A stretch of DNA of 64,000 nt. Origin: Chlorobiota bacterium. Its GTDB lineage: Bacteria > Bacteroidota > Bacteroidia > Bacteroidales > F082. Positions 45,139 to 53,400 of the stretch are shown one piece after another. Within the stretch, counting starts at the first letter, position 1. Every line of letters starts with the position of its first letter. The stretch lies in NCBI GenBank assembly GCA_013151215.1, contig JAADIS010000059.1, forward strand, positions 1-64,000, written 5' to 3'. The notes under the pieces are model-generated. The model saw only the letters and a list, made by a program, of their open reading frames with translations, had not been told where the DNA came from and ran no database searches. The position numbers and the translations under genes are program-made.

Positions 45139-46241
45139 GCTTTTTCAAAAAAAACATAATTAACCTACTGGTTAAAAAGGGGGTAACCTTTGCCATTTTT
45201 CGTTTGCCGAACTCAAAGCAGACAAACCTAATAGTCCAGAAAACAAACGGTCTTCACAAAACCGAATTCGAGGACATAGAAAATGTTGACGCATTTGTGG
45301 TTGCTGAGTTCAGAAGTGCCAAAACAAACATCATCAAATATATCAAAGCCGACTTTTCATATAAAACATCTGATGACATTTCAGGACTGACAAAGTATCT
45401 GAAAGGCCTCAGAAATCATGAGAACACAGCCCCTAACAATCAATATGCTTATTTGAGCAAGATTGAATATCTGGGGAAAACAGATTATATAATCGATAAG
45501 CTAAAGGCCGACGAGCTCCATAAGATCGTTATCTCGCGCATATCCGCGATGGAACTGGCTTCCCGGCTGGATCTTGACAGCTTTATTGAAAAAAGCCTCG
45601 AAAAATACCCGGAAGCCTTTGTTTATCTCATTAGCAGCAACGAAACAGGTATTTGGACAGGTGCCAGCCCCGAGCTTCTGTTGAACAAAACTGAAGGCCA
45701 TTGCGAAACCTGTGCCATAGCCGGAACCCAGCTGTTAAGTGAATACGACAAGTTTCATTTCTGGGGGCAGAAAGAGCTTGAAGAGCAACAAATGGTTAGC
45801 GGATATATCGAGAAGCTTCTTTCGGAACTGGGCATAAAGGATTATACGGCAAAAGGACCGGAAACAATTAGCGCCGGGGATATCGTTCATTTGAAAACGA
45901 CTTTTAAGATAGAGGCATCGGCTTTAAGCGATAAACTCGGGGTCTTCATAAAAGGCCTGCACCCTACTCCGGCAGTTTGCGGTTTGCCGAAAGCTGCAGC
46001 CTTCCGGATGATTGAAAACGCCGAATCGCACAACAGGGAACTTTATACTGGATTCATCGGCCCTTGGAACCTCCATGGCACTTCGCAACTGTTCGTGAAC
46101 TTACGCTGCGCCAAAATATTAAACAATAAAGTGCTGTTTTATGTTGGTGGGGGGCTTACGGCCTCCTCCGATGCCAAGGCCGAATGGCAGGAAACAGTAA
46201 ACAAAACCAAAACTCTGTTGTCGGTTATCGAAAATTTGTGA
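45135..46241 (+). CDS. menF: Isochorismate synthase
   Basis: MenF converts chorismate to isochorismate, the entry to menaquinone. The 368-residue chorismate-binding domain has HKIVISRISAMEL, the GASPELLL block, the AIAGTQLLSEYDKF region, EEQQMVSGYIEKLL and LHPTPAVCGLPKAAAFRMI. The N-terminal extension seen in longer forms is short, as is typical in Bacteroidota. Its start overlaps the preceding thioesterase stop by 4 bases, and menD follows after 10 bases, so translation is coupled. Confidence 0.93.
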   Translation: MSFFKKNIINLLVKKGVTFAIFRLPNSKQTNLIVQKTNGLHKTEFEDIENVDAFVVAEFRSAKTNIIKYIKADFSYKTSDDISGLTKYLKGLRNHENTAPNNQYAYLSKIEYLGKTDYIIDKLKADELHKIVISRISAMELASRLDLDSFIEKSLEKYPEAFVYLISSNETGIWTGASPELLLNKTEGHCETCAIAGTQLLSEYDKFHFWGQKELEEQQMVSGYIEKLLSELGIKDYTAKGPETISAGDIVHLKTTFKIEASALSDKLGVFIKGLHPTPAVCGLPKAAAFRMIENAESHNRELYTGFIGPWNLHGTSQLFVNLRCAKILNNKVLFYVGGGLTASSDAKAEWQETVNKTKTLLSVIENL

Positions 46242-46251
46242 AATTTGCACA

Positions 46252-47934
46252 ATGACTTCCGATAAAAAAAACATAAGCCTGCTGGCGGATATTTTTGTTA
46301 AACATGGATTGACTAACATCATAATTTCTCCCGGGTCAAGGAATGCGCCCATAATTATAAGTTTTGCCAACAATCCCAAAATCAATACTTTCACGATTGT
46401 TGACGAGAGAAGTGCGGCATTCTTCGCCTTGGGCATGGCCTTGCAAACAGGAAAGACAACCGCAATCGCTTGCACATCGGGAAGTGCGGCCTTAAACTAC
46501 GCCTCGGCAATTTCCGAAGCGTATTATCAAAAAATCCCTCTCTTAATCCTTACTGCCGACCGGCCCCAACATTTAATAGATGTTGGCGACGGACAAACTA
46601 TCAGACAGAATGAGGTTTTTAAGAATTATGTCAAGAAATCGTGTTCGCTACCGCTTGAAATAAATTCAGAAGCGGAGAAAAACAAATGCGAGCAACTTAT
46701 AAACGAGGCTATTAACACATGTATTTCCCCACGGCCGGGCCCAGTTCACATAAATATCCCTTTCAACGAACCCCTATATAATACTGAGGAAGAGAATTTT
46801 GCCGGCAAGGCCGAAACATTGATTTTTAAAAATACATTGCCAGATGAGAATGTTCAACAGATTGTTACAGAAGCAAACCGATGCAAAAAACTGATGATTC
46901 TTGTTGGGCAAGCCAAACCTGACAAGGAACTAAACGAAACAATAAACAATATCTCAAAGCATGAAAACATTGTGGTCTTAAGCGAAACCACTTCTAACAT
47001 TTATGGGGAAAACATTATCGACACCATTGACAATGTGGTTTCAACTCTTGACGAGGAAGATTTAAAAAGTTTTAAGCCCGATATTTTAATAAGCATAAAA
47101 GGACAGGTTGTCTCCAAGATGATCAAGAAATTCTTCAGAAACAACAAACCGTCAAAACATTATCATATTTCTCCCTCAGGAGAAAAAATGGATACTTTTT
47201 TCTGCTTAACAGATGCTATCGGAGCAAATGAAACCGAATTTATCAAGTCCCTTTCGGAGAAGTCAACTCCTGTTGAAAGCGATTTTTCTTCATTATGGAA
47301 ACAAAGAAAGAATAATGTTGACCTAAGTAGGGATGAATACCTAAATAAATTAGGATACTCTGATTTCAAAGTATTTGAGTCAATAATCAATCGCCTTCCC
47401 GAAAAAACAAGCCTTCACCTCGGAAACAGCACCCCGGTAAGGTATTCACAATTGTTTGGAAGCAAAAAGGGCGTTGTTTACAATTCAAACAGAGGTGTCA
47501 GCGGCATTGACGGACAGGTTTCTACAGCTGCAGGATATTCATTTTATTCTGACAAGCTGAATGTTTTAATAAGCGGGGATCTTGGGTTTTTCTATGATTC
47601 CAACAGCCTGATGAACAACTATCTTAAACCAACTTTAAAGATTATCGTCATAAATAATTCAGGAGGCGGCATATTCCGTTTTATACCGGGGCCGGACACA
47701 ACTCCAAACATGGAAGAGTCTTTCGTGGCAAAGCACAACTGGAAAGCCGAATATATCTGTAAAGCTTTTGATATAGGCTACCTAAAAGCCACCAATCAGA
47801 ATGAAGTCGAGCAGGCTTTGGATGAGTTCTTTATTGTTAAATCAAAAACCCAGGTCCTGGAGATATTTACCCCTTCCGATAAAAGCGCCTTGATCCTGAG
47901 GGAGTATTTTAAAGTAATTTCCAAAAACATTTGA
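46252..47934 (+). CDS. menD: SEPHCHC synthase
   Basis: MenD joins isochorismate and 2-oxoglutarate using thiamine diphosphate. The 560-residue protein has the ThDP-enzyme order: a N-terminal pyrimidine-binding domain (PGSRNAPIIISFANNP, with VDERSAAFFALGMA), a central domain, and a C-terminal pyrophosphate-binding domain with SGDLGFFYDSNSLMNN...NNSGGGIF. Length is normal. It is 10 bases after menF and closes the first part of the operon; the next gene is 219 bases away with its own -7 box. Confidence 0.95.
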   Translation: MTSDKKNISLLADIFVKHGLTNIIISPGSRNAPIIISFANNPKINTFTIVDERSAAFFALGMALQTGKTTAIACTSGSAALNYASAISEAYYQKIPLLILTADRPQHLIDVGDGQTIRQNEVFKNYVKKSCSLPLEINSEAEKNKCEQLINEAINTCISPRPGPVHINIPFNEPLYNTEEENFAGKAETLIFKNTLPDENVQQIVTEANRCKKLMILVGQAKPDKELNETINNISKHENIVVLSETTSNIYGENIIDTIDNVVSTLDEEDLKSFKPDILISIKGQVVSKMIKKFFRNNKPSKHYHISPSGEKMDTFFCLTDAIGANETEFIKSLSEKSTPVESDFSSLWKQRKNNVDLSRDEYLNKLGYSDFKVFESIINRLPEKTSLHLGNSTPVRYSQLFGSKKGVVYNSNRGVSGIDGQVSTAAGYSFYSDKLNVLISGDLGFFYDSNSLMNNYLKPTLKIIVINNSGGGIFRFIPGPDTTPNMEESFVAKHNWKAEYICKAFDIGYLKATNQNEVEQALDEFFIVKSKTQVLEIFTPSDKSALILREYFKVISKNI

Positions 47935-48128
47935 CGAAAAACACAATAGTTCGTTAATGTTTTATAACATACACATTATCCAATACTTGCAAAACCCATA
48001 ATAAATAAATGATAATCATGACGATCGGCACTTTGCTGGTTTGTGGCTTTGCGAGAAAAAAAACTGCACGCACTGTTATACAACAAAACAGGATAGAACA
48101 AACTGAAATGTTTTTGTTTCAAAATTGA

Positions 48129-48136
48129 TATCTTTG
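48129..48136 (+). promoter_or_regulatory. -7 promoter element of mvaD
   Basis: TATCTTTG fits TAnnTTTG and is 17 bases before the ATG. Confidence 0.5.
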
Positions 48137-48153
48137 CTGTCTAAATTCAAATA

Positions 48154-49233
48154 ATGAAGGAAGATAATGAAGAACGTATTTTCAAGGAAGTGCCAAATGG
48201 CAAAGTTGGCTGGAAAAGCCCGTCGAATATTGCCTTGGTGAAATACTGGGGCAAAAAGCCCGGTCAGGTCCCGGCCAATGCCTCATTAAGCTTTACATTG
48301 CGCGAGTCGGTAACGGAAACCACTATTGAGTTCGAGCCCGCTTCAGGCGAAGGCTTTAAGCTGGAGTTTTTCCTCGATGGAATGAAGAATGAAAAATTCG
48401 CCGATAAAACAGTAAAATACTTCGAGAGCATTTCCAATAGCTTTCCGTTCATTAAGCAACTGGATTTCAAAATCCGTTCAAAAAACTCATTTCCGCATTC
48501 TGCGGGAATAGCATCCTCAGCTTCCGGAATGAGCGCCCTGGCTCTCTGCCTATGCGAAATTGAAAGAAAGTATTTTGATGAGTTTTCATCCGACGAGAAA
48601 TTCTTTAAAAGAGCTTCTTATTTTGCACGTTTGGGATCCGGGAGCGCTTGCCGGTCAGTTTATGGCGGATTCGTCAGCTGGGGCGAAATAGAAGGGGTCA
48701 GGAACACTTCCAATATGTTCGGCAACAAAATAAATAAAAATATTGATAGTGTTTTCGATACTTTCCAGGACTCGATACTAATTGTTGATGCAGGCGAGAA
48801 AGAAGTCTCAAGCAGCCTGGGACATTCGCTAATGAACTCTAATCCGTATTCGCTCGGCAGGCTCAAACAAGCCGGAGAAAATATGATAAAGCTGATGGAG
48901 GTGATAAAAACCGGGGATCTCGGTGGATTTGTGAAAATTGTCGAATCGGAAGCACTCTCGCTCCATGCTATGATGATGACCTCAAACCCATATTTCTTAC
49001 TTATGAAACCCAATACGATCTCGATTATCGAAAAAGTCAGGGAGTATAGGGGGGAAACCGGGATACAGGCTTGCTTCACCCTCGATGCCGGACCGAATGT
49101 TCACCTTATCTACCCTGATGAGAACAAAAAAGAGGTTAGGGATTTTATAGGCTCGGAATTGCTTAAGTTAACGGTAAATGAAACGGTAATCCATGATGAG
49201 GTAGGGCAAGGGCCTGAGAGAATAGCATACTGA
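48154..49233 (+). CDS. mvaD: Diphosphomevalonate decarboxylase
   Basis: MvaD makes isopentenyl diphosphate from mevalonate diphosphate and ATP. The 359-residue GHMP-fold protein has PSNIALVKYWGK (2-20 region), the ATP loop FPHSAGIASSASGMSALAL and GSGSACRSVYGGFVSWGE with the catalytic aspartate region after it. It lies within the menaquinone gene cluster. Its presence shows this organism uses at least part of the mevalonate route, unlike most Bacteroidales, which use the MEP route. A 117-bp tandem repeat follows. Confidence 0.93.
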   Translation: MKEDNEERIFKEVPNGKVGWKSPSNIALVKYWGKKPGQVPANASLSFTLRESVTETTIEFEPASGEGFKLEFFLDGMKNEKFADKTVKYFESISNSFPFIKQLDFKIRSKNSFPHSAGIASSASGMSALALCLCEIERKYFDEFSSDEKFFKRASYFARLGSGSACRSVYGGFVSWGEIEGVRNTSNMFGNKINKNIDSVFDTFQDSILIVDAGEKEVSSSLGHSLMNSNPYSLGRLKQAGENMIKLMEVIKTGDLGGFVKIVESEALSLHAMMMTSNPYFLLMKPNTISIIEKVREYRGETGIQACFTLDAGPNVHLIYPDENKKEVRDFIGSELLKLTVNETVIHDEVGQGPERIAY

Positions 49234-49740
49234 TCGTCATAATCTGTTAAGGTTTACTTCGTTGATCGTTAACTTGAACCATAATAAATCAGTAAGATCA
49301 GTGAGATCAGTGTCCCGGAGGATAAAGTATTAGCACACTGATTGTCATGATTGTTATGATAAGTTAAGGTTTACTTCGGTTATCGTTAACTTGAACCATA
49401 ATAAATCAGTAAGATCAGTCCGATCAGTGTCCCGGAGGATAAAGTATTAGTACACTGATCGTTATGATTGTTATGATAAGTTAAGGTTTACTTCGTTGAT
49501 CGTTAACTTGAACCACAATAAATCAGTAAGATCAGTAAGATCAGTGAGATCAGTGTCCCGGAGGATAAAGTATTAGTACACTGATTGTTATGATTGTTAT
49601 GATAAGTTAAGGTTTATTTCGTTGATCGTTAACTTGAACCATAATAAGTCAGTAAGATCAGTAAGATCAGTGTCCCGGAGGACAAAGTATTAGCACACTG
49701 ATCGTTATGATCGTCATAATCAGCTTAGGCTTACTCGATT
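49227..49740. repeat. Four tandem copies of a 117-bp unit with nested 9-bp repeats
   Basis: AACTTGAACC recurs at 49271, 49388, 49505 and 49631, spacings 117, 117 and 126. The extra 9 bp in copy 3 is one more ATCAGTAAG-type micro-unit; copies carry 3, 3, 4 and 3 of them. GATCAGTGT pairs perfectly with ACACTGATC of the next unit across a 21-base loop containing CCCGGAGG, so each junction can fold as a hairpin. It is not a CRISPR because units are nearly identical throughout. Confidence 0.93.
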
Positions 49741-49751
49741 GATTTTTAGTT

Positions 49752-49759
49752 TAAATTTG
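49752..49759 (+). promoter_or_regulatory. -7 promoter element of the mevalonate kinase gene
   Basis: TAAATTTG fits TAnnTTTG. It lies at the right end of the tandem repeat, about 55 bases before the ATG. Confidence 0.45.
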
Positions 49760-49814
49760 CAAATTATAAGAAATCAATTATATCAGTACTATCATTATAC
49801 CATAAAACAATAAA

Positions 49815-50732
49815 ATGACAGTTGAAAAATCCAGGTCATTTAAGTCGAAGATACTTTTGTTTGGTGAATATACCCTTATAAAAGGTTCAATGGCCTTGAG
49901 TATCCCTTTCGGGAAATATTCAGGGCAATTGTTATTTGACACAGAGAGCAGAAACCACCAAAGCAATCACTACTCAGTTGCCTATCTTTTGGATTATCTT
50001 CACTTTCTTATGGAATCCGGATTTGAAGACTATATCGACCTGGATATTCTCAAAAAAGATATCGAACAAGGCCTAATATTTGAGACGAACATCCCAATTA
50101 GTTATGGACTAGGCAGTTCGGGAGTCATTGTAGCCTCGGTTTATGACACTTACGCTTTTAACAAGACCGATGACCTTGATGAGTTAAAACATATCTTCTC
50201 AAAAATGGAGTCCTGCTATCACGGAAAAAGTTCCGGGCTCGACCCATTGGTCTCTTACCTTAACAAAGCGATTTTAATAAATGAGAAAGGCGATTTAACA
50301 ACCGTAGTCCTTCCAAAGGAAAACGAAGACAGTAATTCGGGAATCTTTCTGATCGACACCAAAACCGTTGGAGAGACCCAACCGCTTGTAAGCTGGTTTT
50401 TGAAAGAGTTTGAAAAAGGATCTTTCATGAGGAAAATTCAGGACATACTTATTCCTGCTAATAATAAATGCATAAAACACTATTTGTGGGTTAATTTTAA
50501 TAATGTCATAAAAGACGTTAAAGCTATTTCAAGATTTACATTGGAGAATTTCAGTCCCATGATCCCCGACCCTATACTCGGAATTTGGGAAAATGGCCTT
50601 TCGAGCGATGATTACTATCTTAAACTCTGTGGCTCGGGGGGCGGTGGAATGATGCTCGGGTTCACAAGCAAACTTGAGGAATCGAGACAAGCTTTAAGGG
50701 ACTTTGATTTTTATGAGCTCATGAGTATCTAG
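49815..50732 (+). CDS. mvk: Mevalonate kinase (GHMP family)
   Basis: The enzyme phosphorylates mevalonate, the first kinase step of the mevalonate route. The 305-residue GHMP protein begins KILLFGEYTLIKGSMALSIPF, has the ATP loop PISYGLGSSGVIVASVYD (about 94-111), HGKSSGLDPLVSYL near 135-150, and CGSGGGGMMLGF at the C-terminus. The combination fits mevalonate kinase better than galactokinase or homoserine kinase. It lies between mvaD and menB; phosphomevalonate kinase is not in the window. Confidence 0.85.
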   Translation: MTVEKSRSFKSKILLFGEYTLIKGSMALSIPFGKYSGQLLFDTESRNHQSNHYSVAYLLDYLHFLMESGFEDYIDLDILKKDIEQGLIFETNIPISYGLGSSGVIVASVYDTYAFNKTDDLDELKHIFSKMESCYHGKSSGLDPLVSYLNKAILINEKGDLTTVVLPKENEDSNSGIFLIDTKTVGETQPLVSWFLKEFEKGSFMRKIQDILIPANNKCIKHYLWVNFNNVIKDVKAISRFTLENFSPMIPDPILGIWENGLSSDDYYLKLCGSGGGGMMLGFTSKLEESRQALRDFDFYELMSI

Positions 50733-50901
50733 TTCACTAGGGGAAAAGGGCAGAGGCCAATTATTCTTGCAAACGCACAAAAACAACATGAATTATGCAA
50801 CAGTTCTTGTATATTATATTTTATGCAATAATTTAGAACTATATTATATTTGGTTTTTCTCCTGATTTATAATTGCCTGGTCGTTGCTTGAATCTTTTTA
50901 A

Positions 50902-50909
50902 TATTTTTG
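50902..50909 (+). promoter_or_regulatory. -7 promoter element of menB
   Basis: TATTTTTG fits TAnnTTTG, 24 bases before the menB ATG. The second part of the cluster (menB to menC-menE) is probably transcribed from here. Confidence 0.5.
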
Positions 50910-50932
50910 TTTCAAAATTAAATTAAGAAATC

Positions 50933-51754
50933 ATGGGCATAAGAGTCTGGAAATCCATATACGATTTTGAGGAAATAAAACTCGAGAAATGGAATCATAT
51001 TGCTAAGCTGACAATAAACAGGCCAAGATATTATAATGCTTTTACCCCAACAACAACTACTGAAATGGCCACAGCAATGGAGATGTTGCGCGAAGACATG
51101 GATATTTATACCATATTGCTCACGGGCGAGGGCGAGAAGGCTTTTTGTGCAGGTGGCGACCAAAATGTTAAAGGCAAGGGGGGCTATATTGGAAAAGACG
51201 GGGTTCCTAGGCTCAACGTCCTCGATGTTCAAAGAAAAATAAGGTCGATGCCGAAACCGGTTATTGCCATGGTTAACGGTTTTGCGATAGGTGGCGGGCA
51301 CGTTCTACATGTTGTATGCGACATGACCATTGCAAGCGAAAATGCCGTTTTCGGCCAAACAGGGCCAAAGGTAGGAAGTTTCGACGCCGGGCTGGGATCC
51401 TCGTTCCTGGCAGCCATTGTTGGGCAGAAAAAAGCAAGGGAAATATGGTTCTTAAACAAACAATACTCAGCCAAAGAGGCTGAAGAAATGGGAATGGTAA
51501 ACAAGGTAGTGCCTCTCGACAAGCTTGAGGACGAGGCTGTTGAATGGTGTTTGACAATGCACAAGCGAAGCCCAATGGCGCTTAGGATGATTAAATTGGG
51601 CATGAACGCCGAACTCGACGGGCAAATCGGCCTTCAGGAGTTTGCGGGCAATGCCACCTTGCTTTATTACCTTACCGACGAGGCCCAGGAAGGAAAACAT
51701 GCATTCCTTGAAAAACGCGATCCCGATTTCCATAAATATCCTAAGTTTCCATAG
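50933..51754 (+). CDS. menB: 1,4-dihydroxy-2-naphthoyl-CoA synthase
   Basis: MenB closes the second ring of the naphthoquinone, using OSB-CoA. The 273-residue crotonase-fold protein has [16 protein letters not shown], the oxyanion motif [18 protein letters not shown] and [20 protein letters not shown], which is diagnostic for MenB. Length is normal. Three genes and then menA and menC-menE follow at close spacing (34, 2, 18 and 2 bases), so a single transcript is likely. Confidence 0.96.
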   Translation: MGIRVWKSIYDFEEIKLEKWNHIAKLTINRPRYYNAFTPTTTTEMATAMEMLREDMDIYTILLTGEGEKAFCAGGDQNVKGKGGYIGKDGVPRLNVLDVQRKIRSMPKPVIAMVNGFAIGGGHVLHVVCDMTIASENAVFGQTGPKVGSFDAGLGSSFLAAIVGQKKAREIWFLNKQYSAKEAEEMGMVNKVVPLDKLEDEAVEWCLTMHKRSPMALRMIKLGMNAELDGQIGLQEFAGNATLLYYLTDEAQEGKHAFLEKRDPDFHKYPKFP

Positions 51755-51788
51755 CAAGCAGATTTGATCAATAATACATATATATAAA

Positions 51789-52133
51789 ATGAAGACTGTT
51801 ACTAAAGAAAACAAAATAACTAAAAAAGAACTTTCAGAAATGTCAGCAAAAACATTCGGGGAGTTAGTAAAAGCGGTTGTGGATGTGGAAAAAGGCGTAA
51901 TGGTCGTTGACGCAGAATTACATGCTGACGAAGAAAAGACCCTGATAGAAATTGGTTCAAAGCAAGAAAACCTTTGGGGGATAAACCTTTATCCGGACGA
52001 TGAAGATGACTTTATCGAGTTCGATTCCATGATAAATTTACGTCCCTCATGGGGTAACAGCAGCAGGGGCGTTGATGACAAGGATGTGAAAGAATCCATA
52101 ATTAATATCGTTGAACAACTAGTGATAAAATAA
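51789..52133 (+). CDS. DUF5674-like protein in the menaquinone operon
   Basis: The 114-residue protein resembles DUF5674: VKAVVDVEKGVMVVDAELHAD, KTLIEIGSKQENLWGINLYP and EFDSMINLRPSWGNSSRGV. There is no signal peptide or membrane segment. Function is unknown. It sits 34 bases after menB and 2 bases before the next gene, firmly inside the operon. A role in this pathway cannot be shown from sequence. Confidence 0.7.
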   Translation: MKTVTKENKITKKELSEMSAKTFGELVKAVVDVEKGVMVVDAELHADEEKTLIEIGSKQENLWGINLYPDDEDDFIEFDSMINLRPSWGNSSRGVDDKDVKESIINIVEQLVIK

Positions 52134-52135
52134 TT

Positions 52136-52480
52136 ATGAGGCCTCAATTTTTTCATAAGGAATTAGCAAGCGGCAAATGGCAAGAATTGAGTCTTGCTGC
52201 ACAGATGGCTAATGTGGGGAGCGAAATTGAAAGAAGCATTAAATGGAAAAACAAAGACAAGCCGGAACGCAGCCGGTTGGCCTTTTTTCGTGCTCTGGAG
52301 CTAATGGATTTTACTATTGGCGACAAAAACAATATCGACCGTCTTGGTGAATTATGCAGGACGAGGGAAGTATTGGTGGATTATTTTTTTTCTGACAATC
52401 AATATAAATCAACTGATGAATTATGGCAAAAATACTTCAGGGCCTTTACCTGGAAGGCTAGCCTGGAAGCGGGAAAATGA
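52136..52480 (+). CDS. Small helical protein of unknown function in the menaquinone operon
   Basis: The 114-residue protein is predicted mostly helical. Conserved-looking blocks are LAAQMANVGSEIERSIKWKNKD, AFFRALELMDFTIGDKNN, LGELCRTREVLVDYFF and STDELWQKYFRAFTW. I recall similar unnamed proteins in Chloroflexota and others, but know no function. It starts 2 bases after the DUF5674 stop and ends 18 bases before menA. The tight spacing suggests co-expression. Confidence 0.7.
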   Translation: MRPQFFHKELASGKWQELSLAAQMANVGSEIERSIKWKNKDKPERSRLAFFRALELMDFTIGDKNNIDRLGELCRTREVLVDYFFSDNQYKSTDELWQKYFRAFTWKASLEAGK

Positions 52481-52498
52481 AATTAACTAAATATAAGA

Positions 52499-53398
52499 AT
52501 GTTTAAAATAAAAACATGGATAAGCTCATTTCGCCTTCGGACTTTACCCTTGGCGCTTTCTACCATCTTAATGGGAAGTTTCCTGGCAATTGCCTCGGGT
52601 GAATATAAAGCAAGCGTTATTGCACTCTCATTAACAACAACACTCTTGCTTCAAATATTATCCAATATTGCCAACGATTATGGCGATGGGACCAAAGGCA
52701 CTGACAACAAAAACCGTCTTGGCCCCGAAAGAGCCCTGCAGAGCGGTCAAATCAGTCCGGGACAGATGAAAACAGCAATTTTTGCTTTCGCATTACTCTC
52801 CTTTATATCAGGCGTTTACCTTATTCTTGAATCGTTTGGGAACGAACTGTTCCCGATATTGGTCTTTCTCCTCATGGGAATTGCAGCAATAGCAGCAGCC
52901 ATTAAATATACGGTAGGCACTAAAGCCTATGGTTATTCGGGGCTGGGAGATATTTTCGTGTTTGTTTTCTTCGGCCTGACCGCCGTTTTCGGGACGTATT
53001 TCCTGAACACAAAAAAAATCGATCCCGACATTCTGCTGCCCGCAATCAGCATGGGGTTGCTTAGTACTGCGGTATTGAACCTCAACAATATGCGAGATAT
53101 AAAAAACGATGTCGCCTCCGGAAAAATTACTTTTGCGGCTAAACTTGGAATAAACAAGGCTAAAAAATACCATCTAAGCTTGCTTTCCGTTGCAATGGTC
53201 TCTGCGATAACTTATACAAGATTTAATTTTACTTCCGGTTGGAATCTGGTTTATTTACTAAGTTTCCCGTTCTTCGCCATTCAGCTAAAAAATATTCTGA
53301 GAATAAAAGACGAGGTTCTACTCGACCCGTATTTGAAGAAGCTTGCCCTGACCACCCTCCTATTCTCAATATTATTTGGCATTGGACTAATCTTATAG
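52499..53398 (+). CDS. menA: 1,4-dihydroxy-2-naphthoate polyprenyltransferase
   Basis: MenA attaches the prenyl tail to DHNA in the membrane. The 299-residue UbiA-family protein has eight to nine membrane segments, the first aspartate motif NIANDYGDGTKGTD, and the second NLNNMRDIKNDVASGK. Start SFRLRTLPLALSTILMGS is typical of MenA. It is 18 bases after the previous gene and 2 bases before the menC-menE fusion. Mevalonate genes in the same cluster supply its prenyl substrate. Confidence 0.95.
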   Translation: MFKIKTWISSFRLRTLPLALSTILMGSFLAIASGEYKASVIALSLTTTLLLQILSNIANDYGDGTKGTDNKNRLGPERALQSGQISPGQMKTAIFAFALLSFISGVYLILESFGNELFPILVFLLMGIAAIAAAIKYTVGTKAYGYSGLGDIFVFVFFGLTAVFGTYFLNTKKIDPDILLPAISMGLLSTAVLNLNNMRDIKNDVASGKITFAAKLGINKAKKYHLSLLSVAMVSAITYTRFNFTSGWNLVYLLSFPFFAIQLKNILRIKDEVLLDPYLKKLALTTLLFSILFGIGLIL

Positions 53399-53400
53399 TT

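Noticed and set aside
49227-49740. Possible CRISPR array
   Set aside because: Units are nearly identical along their full 117 bp with no unique spacers, and no cas genes are nearby.
53239-53400. 54-residue N-terminal extension of the MenC-MenE frame
   Set aside because: It lies inside the menA gene in another frame; ATG 53401, 2 bases after menA, gives the normal MenC start.
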